The notes under the pieces are model-generated. The model had not been told where the DNA came from. It worked only from the letters and a program-made list of their open reading frames with translations, and did not search any database. A stretch of DNA of 64,000 nucleotides from Paraplanobispora siamensis. GTDB taxonomy: Bacteria > Actinomycetota > Actinomycetes > Streptosporangiales > Streptosporangiaceae. Below, in pieces: positions 31,861-40,733 of the stretch (positions within the stretch are counted from its first letter, which is position 1; every line of letters begins with the position of its first letter). The stretch spans positions 124,001-188,000 of the forward strand of contig NZ_BOOJ01000036.1 in NCBI RefSeq assembly GCF_016863175.1, written 5' to 3'. The translations under genes were made by a program, and so were the position numbers.

Positions 31861-32363
31861 GCCGCCCACCTCCGTCCCAGAGTGGCGGGGTGGGGGCCGG
31901 TCCAGGTCCGGCGCAGCCGATCAACGGCGGCGATGTCGGGCAGGTCCTTGGGACGGCGGGCGGCCTGCTTCCAAGCCAGCACATCCCCGAGCCGCATGAA
32001 CGGCAGGCCGTCGATGAGATCGGCGGTGGCGATCAGGCGCTCGGTGGGCCAGCCGGGGGTCCAGCGGTCCACGAACTCGATAGCCGCGTGCGGGTGGTGG
32101 ATGACCAGGCCGTGCCCGGACAGGGCCGGGCACGGGGCACCAAGCGTGGTGACGATGTCCCAGGCCGGGCCGGTGGCCAGCACGTCCAGATCCCCCAGGC
32201 GGGCACGCAGGCCACGAATGTAGAGGGCGGCCGATCCGCAGATCACATAGCAGCCGCGCGGCAGGTGCAGGGCGGCCAGGGTGGTGAACAGTCCGGCCGG
32301 ATCGGTCAGCAGCACCCGCGGCGTAGGGCTGACGTCGGGGGCGGGGAGCAGGGTGAGACTCAT
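31857..32363 (-). CDS. Nucleotidyltransferase-like protein
   Basis: 168 residues. [13 protein letters not shown] and [10 protein letters not shown] fit the GS...DxD pattern of minimal nucleotidyltransferases (AbiEii/MNT-like), and IEFVDRW may provide the third acidic residue. No HEPN or AbiEi partner is beside it. It could modify a protein or nucleotide. Confidence 0.5.
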   Translation of the reverse strand: MSLTLLPAPDVSPTPRVLLTDPAGLFTTLAALHLPRGCYVICGSAALYIRGLRARLGDLDVLATGPAWDIVTTLGAPCPALSGHGLVIHHPHAAIEFVDRWTPGWPTERLIATADLIDGLPFMRLGDVLAWKQAARRPKDLPDIAAVDRLRRTWTGPHPATLGRRWAA

Positions 32364-33427
32364 CGGTGGACTCCCTTCGGCAAAACGGGCTTGGCGATGT
32401 CGCGGTGCTCGGTGGCGGCGCTGATGGCGAGGTCACCCAGCGCACTGGCCAGGGCTTCAGCCAGGGTGACCGAGCGGTGCCGCCCGCCCACGCAGCCGAT
32501 GGCGATGCGCACCGGCCGGCCGGTGGAGATCTGGGGCAGCAGGCCGAGCGTGACGAGGGTCAGGAAGCGCACGGTGTCGGTGGCGCCGGGGGTGGTCATC
32601 ACGTGCTCGCGCACCACCTCATCCAGGCCGGTGCGATGCCGCATGGCCGGGTCGTGATGCGGGTTGCGCAGCGAGGCGCGTACATCCAGGGTGAGGTCCG
32701 CCTTTGGCGGGATGGCGTGGCCGTAGCCGAAGGAGATGACGATGACCTCCGGTTTCGGCTGGTCGAGGACGTCACGCAACAGGGCGGTGTGCGCGGCGAA
32801 GATGGTCCCGCCGTAGACCACCTTCAGACCGGCGGCCAAGGCGGCGTAGTCGTCGGCGCGCACCCACGCGGCGCGGGCGGCGTCGTCGGCCGCGACCACG
32901 GCAGGCAGCTCGGCGCGGTCTACGGTCCCCAGGTGGCAGCGGGTGGGAACGGTGACCATCCAGGCCTCATCGGAGGCGCGGGGGTCGGGCACATATCGAG
33001 CCGGGAGCGGCTGCCAGTGCGCGCCCTCTTCCAGGTGCAGGCCGGTCTCTTCGGCCAGCTCGCGCACCGCGGCCTCAGCCGGGTCCTCGCCGGGATCCAC
33101 GCATCCGCCGGGCAGGGCCCAGCCGTGACCATCTTCGCGCTCGACCATGACCAGCCAGCGGCGGCCATGTTCGTCGGTGGCGGTCACGATAGCGTCGGCG
33201 CAGAGCTGCTCTCCCCAGTGGCCCAACTCGTTGCGGCCGTAGCGGATGCCGGTGGGTGCGTACGGGTTGACGGGACGACCGTCCACCACGGCGAACGGGA
33301 TCGCGGCGGCGGCCTGTCGAGGAGCCCAGCCGATCCGGCTCGGGTCGGTCTCCGGGTCGGCCCAACCGTCGCGGATGCCGATGGTCAGGACGTCGGGGTG
33401 GGTGTAGGTGCGGGTGGTGGTGCTCAT
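32360..33427 (-). CDS. Nudix hydrolase fused to RapZ C-terminal domain
   Basis: 355 residues. Nudix domain (about 75-225) with a full box [20 protein letters not shown] followed by ETGL near 115. The C-terminal domain (about 235-345) has [20 protein letters not shown] and [20 protein letters not shown], clear signatures of the RapZ C-domain, which binds a small-molecule or RNA ligand. The Walker-type N-domain of RapZ is absent. Nudix genes are known in AICEs; the fusion suggests signal-nucleotide turnover coupled to sensing. Confidence 0.85.
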   Translation of the reverse strand: MSTTTRTYTHPDVLTIGIRDGWADPETDPSRIGWAPRQAAAAIPFAVVDGRPVNPYAPTGIRYGRNELGHWGEQLCADAIVTATDEHGRRWLVMVEREDGHGWALPGGCVDPGEDPAEAAVRELAEETGLHLEEGAHWQPLPARYVPDPRASDEAWMVTVPTRCHLGTVDRAELPAVVAADDAARAAWVRADDYAALAAGLKVVYGGTIFAAHTALLRDVLDQPKPEVIVISFGYGHAIPPKADLTLDVRASLRNPHHDPAMRHRTGLDEVVREHVMTTPGATDTVRFLTLVTLGLLPQISTGRPVRIAIGCVGGRHRSVTLAEALASALGDLAISAATEHRDIAKPVLPKGVHR

Positions 33428-33450
33428 AGTTGGCAGGTCTCCTTGGACGG

Positions 33451-33909
33451 TCAGATGGTGATGATCAGGGCGGCGATGAACAGCCACCCGATGTGCCAGG
33501 ACTGATCGAGGGCGTAGGCGCCGGTGCCCAGGTGGGATGTGTCATCGCGGCCGGGGCGCGGGGCGCCCAGCTCGTAGAAGCCGCGCTTGCCGATCGCGGT
33601 AGCCAAGGCGGCGAGGGTGACGCGCCGGTCGGCCCAGTAGTGGGAGACGGCGTCCACCGCCAGTCCGCCCAGCAGGGCCAGCGGGTGCACCCTCAGGCCG
33701 GTGAACAGCGCAAGCGCGGCCAGCGCCGCGGCCTTGGTCAGGGCGAGGGTGGCTACGTGCTTCAGGCAGGCGATGCGCCCGGCGGTGGTGGGCGCGGCCT
33801 TGGCGCATGCCTGGTGGTGGGTCTGCACCCAGTGGTCGCCCACGCTATGGGCGGCAAACAGGGCGGCGAAAGTCGCGGCGAAGGCGGCCAGGTCGGTGGT
33901 CATTGTCAT
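33451..33909 (-). CDS. DUF3307-family membrane protein
   Basis: 152 residues with [20 protein letters not shown] near the N-terminus and further hydrophobic helices, including [15 protein letters not shown], consistent with the DUF3307 pattern of conserved His and Asp in membrane segments. Two adjacent starts (33909, 33903). Function unknown. Confidence 0.75.
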   Translation of the reverse strand: MTMTTDLAAFAATFAALFAAHSVGDHWVQTHHQACAKAAPTTAGRIACLKHVATLALTKAAALAALALFTGLRVHPLALLGGLAVDAVSHYWADRRVTLAALATAIGKRGFYELGAPRPGRDDTSHLGTGAYALDQSWHIGWLFIAALIITI

Positions 33910-33926
33910 GGGGATCACCTCGTAAG

Positions 33927-34094
33927 TCAGAAAGAACGGGAGCGGGCCAGACGGCGGCACATCCGGCAGGCACCGATACAGCGGCCCCCGTGGATGGGGC
34001 AGCGCTGGATCTGGCGGGCGGTGGTGCCACAGCGGTGGCAGCTGGTGGCGTGGTGGGAGCGGGCGCCACAGTCCAGGCAGGAGAAGCGGACCAT
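33927..34094 (-). CDS. Small zinc-ribbon protein
   Basis: 55 residues with CLDCG...CHRCG and CIGACRMC, three Cys pairs spaced like zinc ribbons. ATG 34094, or GTG 34097 which overlaps the WhiB stop as GTGA. Probably a nucleic-acid or protein-binding accessory. Confidence 0.6.
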   Translation of the reverse strand: MVRFSCLDCGARSHHATSCHRCGTTARQIQRCPIHGGRCIGACRMCRRLARSRSF

Positions 34095-34450
34095 CACGCC
34101 ACCTCGCGGGCGTTGGGGGTGGCCATGGTGCGGATCTCGTCGGCCGTGTGACCGGCCCACACCCCGACCGCGGGGCGGATGGCCAGGGCGTAGGCCAGGC
34201 ACTCGGTACGCGCCGGGCAGATCGCGCAGATCTCCTTGGCCACGGCCTCGCGGGCCTCGCGCACCGAGTCGGGCTCAACCTCATCGGGGCCGGTGAACAG
34301 CTCCGCGTCGGTGGTGTCGCAGGCCGGGCCGGCCTCGATCAGCGCGTTACGCAGATCGGCGATGTCGTCGGCGCCGAGCCGGGCCAGGTGGTAGCACTCG
34401 GGACGAATCTTGTCCCCACCGGCGGTGGGGAGAAGCGGGACGGTTCTCAT
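34094..34450 (-). CDS. WhiB-family transcriptional regulator
   Basis: 118 residues. Four cysteines (ACDTTD, ICAICPARTEC) fit the iron-sulfur pattern C...CxxCxxxxxC, followed by GVWAGHT, a variant of the WhiB G(V/I)WGG turn. The basic tail is short. It is encoded near the front of the leftward operon and probably tunes it. Confidence 0.85.
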   Translation of the reverse strand: MRTVPLLPTAGGDKIRPECYHLARLGADDIADLRNALIEAGPACDTTDAELFTGPDEVEPDSVREAREAVAKEICAICPARTECLAYALAIRPAVGVWAGHTADEIRTMATPNAREVA

Positions 34451-34479
34451 AGTGGTGGGCTCCTTGTCTGTGGTCGGGG

Positions 34480-34653
34480 TCAGCCGAAGTTGCTGGCGAA
34501 GGTGCCGATGGCGTCGGCCAGAGCGATCAGGCCGTTCAGGGCGCTGGTGGCGAAGTTCGCGGCCTTCTCGGGCTGGCGGACGATGAAGATCAACGCCAGG
34601 ACCAGGAGCAGAGTTGGGAGGAAGCGGCCGGTCTTCGTCGGGGTGGGAAGCAT
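34480..34653 (-). CDS. 57-residue membrane protein, first gene of operon
   Basis: One or two hydrophobic helices (FLPTLLLVLALIFIV and ALNGLIALADAIGTFASNF). ATG 34653 with GAAGGGA upstream. It is the promoter-proximal gene of the element operon, next to the GTATAC operators. Confidence 0.6.
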   Translation of the reverse strand: MLPTPTKTGRFLPTLLLVLALIFIVRQPEKAANFATSALNGLIALADAIGTFASNFG

Positions 34654-34782
34654 CGAACAGGTCCCTTCAGGAAGTCGTTGTCGCACTCCGGCGGCAGATC
34701 AGTGCACAGGCTTCTGACCTGGGCGGATCGCCTTCTGAGTGCTTGGGGTGACTTGTCCATGTGGAGTGGGTCACAGAATTAG

Positions 34783-34837
34783 CGTATACGTAACTTCGTA
34801 TACGCACAAGCCTTGGGTATACGATGCTGCGTATACG
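34783..34837. promoter_or_regulatory. GTATAC operator array
   Basis: CGTATACG at 34783-34790, 34797-34804 and 34830-34837, and GGTATACG at 34816-34823. Members of each pair are exactly 14 bp apart. The array lies between the divergent operon and the GntR gene and fits binding by that regulator. Confidence 0.7.
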
Positions 34838-34879
34838 CTCAAGGCATCACTGAAGAGCAATGAAGGGATTGATCACCAA

Positions 34880-35545
34880 GTGCCAGAACCGGCCTACGTC
34901 CGTATCGCGGGCGAGTACGCCCGGCGCATCCGTGCGGGAGAGCTCCCGCCCGGCGTGCAACTACCGAGCTACGCCGAGATCGCCCAACAGAACGGCGTGT
35001 CGGACATCGTGGTTCGGAAGGCGATCGAACTGCTCCAGAGTCAGGGGCTCGTCCGATCCGTGCGGAGGAGGGGAATCTTCGTCGCCGACCGGCCCAACCT
35101 CGTTCGGGTTTCTCCCGAGCGCCAGATGGAATCCGCCGAGCGCACGTTCCAGAACGAAACCGATCGAGACATTCGGGTAGAACGCGAGACTGAGCAGATC
35201 CCCGCTACCAGCGAACTTGCGGAGGCTCTGGGCCTCGCGGAGGGTGAGCTCATCACCCACGTCATCACTCGGGCCAGCGAGGATGGCCGGCCGATCTCGA
35301 TCTCGGACACCTACCACCCGGTGGATGTTGCCGATGTATCGGGGGCCGACTTCCTGGAAGAGACTGTCTCGGACCAGCTACCGACATCACTGCATGCCGA
35401 GTGGTTGCGTACAACCCCCGGCGATCTCGTCAAGACGGTCCAGCAGCGGTTTCTCTCCACCGATGATCGGATCATCATGATCTCGAATGTCTCGTACCCG
35501 AGAGATCGCTACGACGCCTTCGTGTTTCGTATGGCCCTCAAGTAG
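34880..35545 (+). CDS. GntR-family regulator with UTRA domain (KorSA-like)
   Basis: 221 residues from GTG 34880. GntR winged helix: YARRIRAGELPPGVQLPSYA and VSDIVVRKAIELLQSQGLV. The UTRA ligand domain has GELITHVITRASEDGRPIS and SDTYHPVDVAD. Position and orientation match KorSA, the repressor of AICE transfer and replication genes. A strong terminator follows. Confidence 0.9.
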   Translation: MPEPAYVRIAGEYARRIRAGELPPGVQLPSYAEIAQQNGVSDIVVRKAIELLQSQGLVRSVRRRGIFVADRPNLVRVSPERQMESAERTFQNETDRDIRVERETEQIPATSELAEALGLAEGELITHVITRASEDGRPISISDTYHPVDVADVSGADFLEETVSDQLPTSLHAEWLRTTPGDLVKTVQQRFLSTDDRIIMISNVSYPRDRYDAFVFRMALK

Positions 35546-35557
35546 AGAAGAAAGAAA

Positions 35558-35588
35558 AAGGGGGCGCCGACCAAGTCGGCGCCCCCTT
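35558..35588 (+). terminator. Rho-independent-like terminator
   Basis: AAGGGGGCGCCGAC pairs perfectly with its complement 35575-35588 around CAA. It separates the GntR gene from the cargo region. Confidence 0.85.
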
Positions 35589-35599
35589 CTGCTGTGTCC

Positions 35600-36433
35600 T
35601 TACCTCCGGACCCAGCCCTGTGCGACGTCTGCCTCTCTCCACCACGAAACGAAGTTCGCATCTACGGAGTCCAACCTCCAGCGGGCTGACAGGGCGTCAA
35701 AGAAGGCATCGTTGCCGGTCTTGCCCCCCTTTGGCTCTCCGATGTACAGGAGTCGCTTCCCCCCGGATTCCTCGAACGACGCCAGCGCCTCAGACGACAT
35801 CGTGTCCCCCCATCCGGGCGGCCAGCAAAGAAACAGCACGTGATCGGCCACTTGGACACGATTCGCGAAGCCGTGAAGGTCATTGACGGGATGCCATACA
35901 TCCGCCTGCCCAGCCGCTCCAGGGAAGGAGACGTTCTTCGTCTTGTCTGGCGGCTCCACGTCATACGCCTCAACGACCAGCCCCGAGCGCGACAACTGCG
36001 CTGCCCAGTAGCCCCGACCTGCCCCCAGCTCCACGATCGGGAGATCAGCACAGAAACGGGACATCCACTCGATGGTCTGCGGAGAAGGTATCGCGTAGGC
36101 GTATGCCGCCTGCAAGACCATCTGCGCAAAGGCGAGTCGCGCGCTTCCTTCCGCTCGACCACCGTTCACCACGCGGCGGCCCTCGTGCTCGAACACGAAC
36201 GGTTCAACGATGTCCCAGTAGGGGTTGGGACTCGCATCGCTTCCGCCGGTCATGAAGTGTACGATCCGCAAGTCGAACGCCGCGTCAGCATTGGCGTCGC
36301 CAGTCCCTGGCAGCTTTGTCACCATATCCAGGTACTCAGCCACCTTGGGATACTCGGTCTGAAGTCGCTGCTCATCGTTCAGCAGCGCAGTGAGTTCGTC
36401 CCATCGGGCTGATGTCATAGTCAACCGAGCCAT
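35600..36433 (-). CDS. SAM-dependent methyltransferase-like protein
   Basis: 277 residues. Motif I is PIVELGAGRGYWAAQLSRSG near residue 133, with an acidic VEAYDVEPP at the next strand end. A possible motif IV is LFLCWPPGWGDTM. No helical DNA-target domain is apparent; it resembles the small-molecule/RNA methyltransferase-like genes of phages and mobile elements. It is first of the cargo genes. An internal ATG at 36418 is possible. Confidence 0.6.
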   Translation of the reverse strand: MARLTMTSARWDELTALLNDEQRLQTEYPKVAEYLDMVTKLPGTGDANADAAFDLRIVHFMTGGSDASPNPYWDIVEPFVFEHEGRRVVNGGRAEGSARLAFAQMVLQAAYAYAIPSPQTIEWMSRFCADLPIVELGAGRGYWAAQLSRSGLVVEAYDVEPPDKTKNVSFPGAAGQADVWHPVNDLHGFANRVQVADHVLFLCWPPGWGDTMSSEALASFEESGGKRLLYIGEPKGGKTGNDAFFDALSARWRLDSVDANFVSWWREADVAQGWVRR

Positions 36434-36728
36434 GCAGACGAGTTTCTCGCACTAACGCCGCCTACGCCAAGCTTTCTGACGTATCCGCAGTAGACTTTCG
36501 AGTTACCAACCAGGGTGTAGAGGCATCCTTCGCCGCCAAGTCGGCCATGATATCGATTATATCGACCTCGCCTGAGCAACGAACATGTGGCCGCCGCTTG
36601 CAGCATGACGGTGCTCATACTTAAGCCTACGGAATGGGCTGATGATGCTGCCTACGCCAGGGAGCGCGTCTAGAACTCTCCGTCCGCCGTAATTCCAGAA
36701 TTAATCAAACCTAAATAAGATGGCCACC
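36434..36728. other. AT-richer intergenic region
   Basis: 295 bases of markedly lower GC than the chromosome, without a credible gene. It opens the AT-richer cargo block that runs to about 39,600. Confidence 0.4.
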
Positions 36729-37751
36729 TTAAAATACTTGCGGCCCTCTCCACTCGGGAGGTTTTGTTGCTAAATTCCCTGCTTCAAACATCATTTCGGC
36801 AGTGGCAAGCGCCTGGCTAAACGACCAAGCATCTACCCAGGACTTCCCGTTTACGTGATTAAGCCAATCTATTTCCCTGAGTCGACTTAGCAAGATCCGG
36901 TAGGGTGTATCTCTGATGGCAACGATCGCATTATCGGTAATAGCCCACTGAGGGAGATAGAGTTGTACCACTCTTCCCAATGGTTCTCTGACTCCATTTG
37001 CGCCTGTTTCCTTCGAGTGTGCAATCTCAAGGAGTTTTCTGAGATCAGAAAATATCCGTCCTGGATCGAATGCCGCATCCCCAGGGTAGAATCCGCCCGC
37101 TTGAGTTAGTTCGGCTATTTCTATAAGCACATCTTCGGCGGTCTTGTCGCTTGTAAACCTAATACGATTGAGTTCTGACCCGTCTTGTTTCTCTAGCTTG
37201 AGAAGTATGTCGTCGCCTGATCGTTTCTTTAACAGGACGAAACGCACGTATAGATCGGTATCAAATAGCTCGACACGACACCCGTCTTCAGATATAAGTC
37301 CCAGCCGATCCGCTCGGGCAAGCGCAGCCATCAGGGAAGTGTGCGAGGGCTCTTCCTCCACCGCACTAAACCTTCTGCTGTCTTCTTCCCTGGTTGCAGA
37401 AATTCGGGCTATTACGTTCGCCGTCAACTGTTCGCGCGTGACACGCAACTCATCCTTTGCTTCTGCTATCTCTTCGGAGAGGTTTATCATTTCGGATGCC
37501 ACTCTATCCTGGCGCTCTTCAATGCCCCGTTGAGACTCCTGTACTTCGCCAATGCGACGCTCAATACGCTTTTGAACAAGAAGCAGAGGGCCGAAAACCA
37601 GGAACGCCGCTCCGACTTCTGTGAGAAACCCAGAGAACCAATCTTCGCCCTGGATAATCCAAGAAGCAAAGACGCATAGTCCACCGAATATACAGGCGAC
37701 GACGCCAGCCCTCCAACGTCTGCCGTGTGAAAACCATGCCCGTAGCGACAT
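36729..37751 (-). CDS. Membrane-anchored coiled-coil protein of unknown family
   Basis: 340 residues. Two N-terminal membrane helices (AGVVACIFGGLCVFASWII, LTEVGAAFLVFGPLLLV), a long coiled coil (about 65-120, RIERRIGEVQESQRGIEERQ), then a soluble domain (130-340). ATG 37751 has a strong GGAGG site. The codon and base use is AT-rich compared with all surrounding genes, a sign of separate origin. Sensor or effector in a defence locus is plausible; no family recognised. Confidence 0.65.
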   Translation of the reverse strand: MSLRAWFSHGRRWRAGVVACIFGGLCVFASWIIQGEDWFSGFLTEVGAAFLVFGPLLLVQKRIERRIGEVQESQRGIEERQDRVASEMINLSEEIAEAKDELRVTREQLTANVIARISATREEDSRRFSAVEEEPSHTSLMAALARADRLGLISEDGCRVELFDTDLYVRFVLLKKRSGDDILLKLEKQDGSELNRIRFTSDKTAEDVLIEIAELTQAGGFYPGDAAFDPGRIFSDLRKLLEIAHSKETGANGVREPLGRVVQLYLPQWAITDNAIVAIRDTPYRILLSRLREIDWLNHVNGKSWVDAWSFSQALATAEMMFEAGNLATKPPEWRGPQVF

Positions 37752-38174
37752 AAGGTCCTCCGTACAGTCAATCAGCATCTTGGATTGAGCTTAGATTGGT
37801 TTGTTCCTGCCTGTTGTCAGAACACCATGTCGTGGCTGGATGCCGAACGCTCCAGCGTAGTAGCTTACCCGTTGACAACGTCGACAGCGTGGGGTGTTTG
37901 CGCAGGTGAGGCCATATTTTGAAGAGGATTGTGACCGTTGATACTTAAGCGATGGCTCTGACCTGTGAAGACCCTCAGACCTGTCGATTCTTTCAACGGT
38001 TACGGCCCCGCAAAGACCGGTGCCGGCGGGGATGCTTCTCCTTATGGCCGTCCCAGTGTTGAGCGGGCCGCAGTGGTTCGACCAGCGCCCATTGTAATCG
38101 GTGAGATCAGGAGGTAGAAAGGGCATCGTGTCACGCCTGCGGTTATACCCGTATGCAGGACGGCAAGCACCTTC
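37752..38174. other. Intergenic region between cargo genes
   Basis: 423 bases, no convincing ORF. It must contain the promoter of the coiled-coil gene and the end of the 433-residue gene. No strong hairpin seen. Confidence 0.4.
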
Positions 38175-39476
38175 TTAGAGATGCTTACTCGTCCTTCTCT
38201 TCACATTCCATAAAAAATACATGTCAGACAACTGAACAGGGCCGAGATCATCATAATATTTATAGATGTGTGTTAGTGATGTGGCTGCAGCAGCGACACC
38301 TGTTGCGATAATCAATGGAATTGACCCTATTAGGCCAACTGAGGTAATAGTTGATCCCAGGGCAACACTTGCGCCCGTCTTTGTGGCGAGCGCTCGCCGG
38401 CTGACTCGTAGACGCCTTTCGATGTCAGCAAGTGCGGGAATAATATACTCGCTTTCCACTGCGCGAGCTATATCCTTCGGGGCAGCAGAACCGCGTTTAT
38501 CTATTTGGGATCGAATGGCCTCCCTGAGAGCACGACGGAAATTCTCGAAGTATGGCTCCTCGTCCTCCCTGAGCTTTATCAGATCACTCAGCGGTATTCC
38601 TTCAATGGAAGGAAGCGATAGGTCAAGAGCCACCGCTACTTCATCCGCTACCTCTTGTTTTTTATCCAGCCAGGACGCAGTAAGCGATTTAGCAAGAGGA
38701 ATCTTGAAGTGTTCTGACGAGTCGTAGTCTGACAGGAGTCCATAGGAGCACTCCTCGAAGACCCGATTAATCACGTCTTCACGACGTGGCCTTCGGCTTT
38801 TTGGGCCAGCGATCATGACTCTTGTCGGTTCGGAGAAGAAGCTGTGTGTGACCGTGAACCACCACTTATGAGGAATCCAGTATGATGTGATGCTAGCCTC
38901 ATCTCGCAATCGTGCCTTTATGTAATCGATCGTCTCTCTGTCGTAGACCTTCTCGATGATGAAATCTAGAGTATTTCCTTCGTGTTTCGCTCTGCAGTTG
39001 GCGCAGATATGGGCTCGTATACTTTTACGATCGAATACAATATGCCGATCAAGACCAATGTCTCGCATATATAGCAATAAGCGAACCTGGTCAGATAGGG
39101 TGTGAATAAGCCCACCCCTATCCTTCTTTTTTATTTTATTTATGCGATTGAGGAAGCTGTCGGCCTTATAGCCCTCCACAACTATGTGATTGAAATATGT
39201 TAAAATTTTTGGATAGTTGAATTCGATGTCCTCCTGCTTGCAGGTGAAATCCAAGCACCCCATGGTGCCGGACAGGTCAATTCCCCGACCAGCCATGATC
39301 GCAGCTTCGGGCATCTGGCGGTCTGATGGATGAGTTGGTGCCTCTTTTGCAATTTCTACGAGTCTTGCCACTGGGCCAGGGTACTGGAACAGGTTGGCAA
39401 CTCTTTCCGGGTCATGTATTTCGTATTCATCAATCCATTTATATAGCCAGTAATCATTGGCGGTAAGGGTTGTCAT
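38175..39476 (-). CDS. 433-residue protein of unknown family with C-terminal membrane segments
   Basis: From ATG 39476 (GGAG eight bases upstream). N-terminal ~340 residues are soluble, with an AHICANCRAKHEG CxxC element near 155; the end carries TGASVALGSTITSVGLIGSI and PLIIATGVAAAATSLTHIY, two membrane helices. AT-rich codon use, like the neighbouring coiled-coil gene. No homologue recognised. Encoded between that gene and a type IV restriction enzyme, a position where anti-phage systems are often carried. Confidence 0.65.
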   Translation of the reverse strand: MTTLTANDYWLYKWIDEYEIHDPERVANLFQYPGPVARLVEIAKEAPTHPSDRQMPEAAIMAGRGIDLSGTMGCLDFTCKQEDIEFNYPKILTYFNHIVVEGYKADSFLNRINKIKKKDRGGLIHTLSDQVRLLLYMRDIGLDRHIVFDRKSIRAHICANCRAKHEGNTLDFIIEKVYDRETIDYIKARLRDEASITSYWIPHKWWFTVTHSFFSEPTRVMIAGPKSRRPRREDVINRVFEECSYGLLSDYDSSEHFKIPLAKSLTASWLDKKQEVADEVAVALDLSLPSIEGIPLSDLIKLREDEEPYFENFRRALREAIRSQIDKRGSAAPKDIARAVESEYIIPALADIERRLRVSRRALATKTGASVALGSTITSVGLIGSIPLIIATGVAAAATSLTHIYKYYDDLGPVQLSDMYFLWNVKRRTSKHL

Positions 39477-39661
39477 GTGGGTGCTCCATATATGCACTTA
39501 TCAGCTCGCCGTGAAGTACGTAGCGTAACGCTCACTCGAAGCTTGAGGCCAGCAGGTAAGAAGGTTGTTACCAAGCGCGCATTGGTTGAACCCTGGCAAT
39601 GACTACAGAGCACTCAAGGGCCGCCGGCACATGGACGGCGGCCCCATTCGCGACCTAGCTC

Positions 39662-40618
39662 CTACAGGGCGAGGTCGGCCTTGCTGATGGCGTAGCCGCC
39701 TTTGGCCGGCCACATGATTACGATGTCCTGGCTGTGGGCGAGCGCAAGCAGGTCCGCGCGGGGCTTGCTAGGCAGCAGGATCGCCCGGGTCGCGCCCGGA
39801 AGGAACCGGCCGTAGTCGGCGAGCTGCCCGATCGCCATCCGCACGTTCTCCCGGGTGACGCTGCCCTTGGCCTCCACTAGGAGGTTCAGGTCCTTGTCGT
39901 ACAGGTCGGTGAACAGGGGGCGGGTCTCCCCCTCGGGCAGCATCTGGTGCCGGCTGATGGTGTGCCCCTTGCCGCGGAGGTAGTCGGCCAGCGCCTGCAC
40001 GAGGCTGGCCTCCTTGCGCTCAGCTTCGTAGGGCTCCTGAGCGGGGTTGACGAAACTGCGCTCGGTGAGCTGCTGCTCCAGCGGGAGCTCCTGCACGCGC
40101 TCCTCGGTGTCGGTGCGGCTGGCGGCGTCGAGCAGGCGGGCCAGCTTGGTCTGCGGAGGCTGGGGGTCGGTGTCCAGAGGCTTCAGACGGAAGACGATGA
40201 CCTTGCGCAGGGGGCCGCCGCCAGTCTCCGGGGCATCCGCCTCGTACCAGGGGTTCTTGTCGTACACCTCGAACTCGCCGAGGTAGGTGATGGTGCCGCG
40301 GGCACCCTGGAAGACACGCAGGGCGCGCCCTTCCTGCTTGTGGTTGAGGATGCTGGCGTTGCCGGAGAGCATCCGCTGGTCGCCGTACTGGCCTTCGCCG
40401 CTGTAGTGGAACAGCCCATCAGGCATCCACCCGTCGAAGTAACCGTGCTTCTCGCCGGCGATGGGGTCGGTGAAGACGAAGACGTTCGGGGTGCGGCTGG
40501 ACGGGCCGATGCCGCCCTGGGTGCGGCCCCCAAAGTCCTCATGGAGCTTCTTGCGCTCGATGGTCTGGCCGGGCTTGAGAGTCCACGCAGGAGAGACCGG
40601 GGAAGCCGGCGTGGTCAT
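39662..40618 (-). CDS. Type IV (modification-dependent) restriction endonuclease
   Basis: 318 residues from ATG 40618 (GGAGG site). The N-terminal domain (1-130, with KKLHEDFGGRTQGGIGPSSR and YFDGWMPDGLFHYSGEGQYG) matches the SRA-like base-reading domain of ScoMcrA-type enzymes. The C-terminal nuclease (about 205-318) has TDLYDKDLNLLVEAKG, giving the Asp and ExK of PD-(D/E)xK. It should cleave methylated or phosphorothioated foreign DNA. Repeated CGGAT sites upstream suggest regulation. Confidence 0.82.
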   Translation of the reverse strand: MTTPASPVSPAWTLKPGQTIERKKLHEDFGGRTQGGIGPSSRTPNVFVFTDPIAGEKHGYFDGWMPDGLFHYSGEGQYGDQRMLSGNASILNHKQEGRALRVFQGARGTITYLGEFEVYDKNPWYEADAPETGGGPLRKVIVFRLKPLDTDPQPPQTKLARLLDAASRTDTEERVQELPLEQQLTERSFVNPAQEPYEAERKEASLVQALADYLRGKGHTISRHQMLPEGETRPLFTDLYDKDLNLLVEAKGSVTRENVRMAIGQLADYGRFLPGATRAILLPSKPRADLLALAHSQDIVIMWPAKGGYAISKADLAL

Positions 40619-40653
40619 GTTTCCTCCACTAGCTCGTGATCGTTCACGTATCG

Positions 40654-40733
40654 CATCCGACATCCATGATAGAGGTCAACATCGGATGTCATGGACTTAG
40701 CTAAGAATCGGATGCCGATTTTCGGGATCCGAT
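40654..40733. promoter_or_regulatory. Repeated ATCGGAT operator
   Basis: CATCCGA (40654-40660), ATCGGATG (40681-40688 and 40707-40714) and ATCCGAT (near 40728), with a palindrome AATCGG-ATG-CCGATT at 40706-40720. Just upstream of the restriction gene; bound factor unknown. Confidence 0.5.

Noticed and set aside
37791-38126. 111-codon ORF between the two unknown cargo genes
   Set aside because: No ribosome site, irregular composition; likely non-coding.
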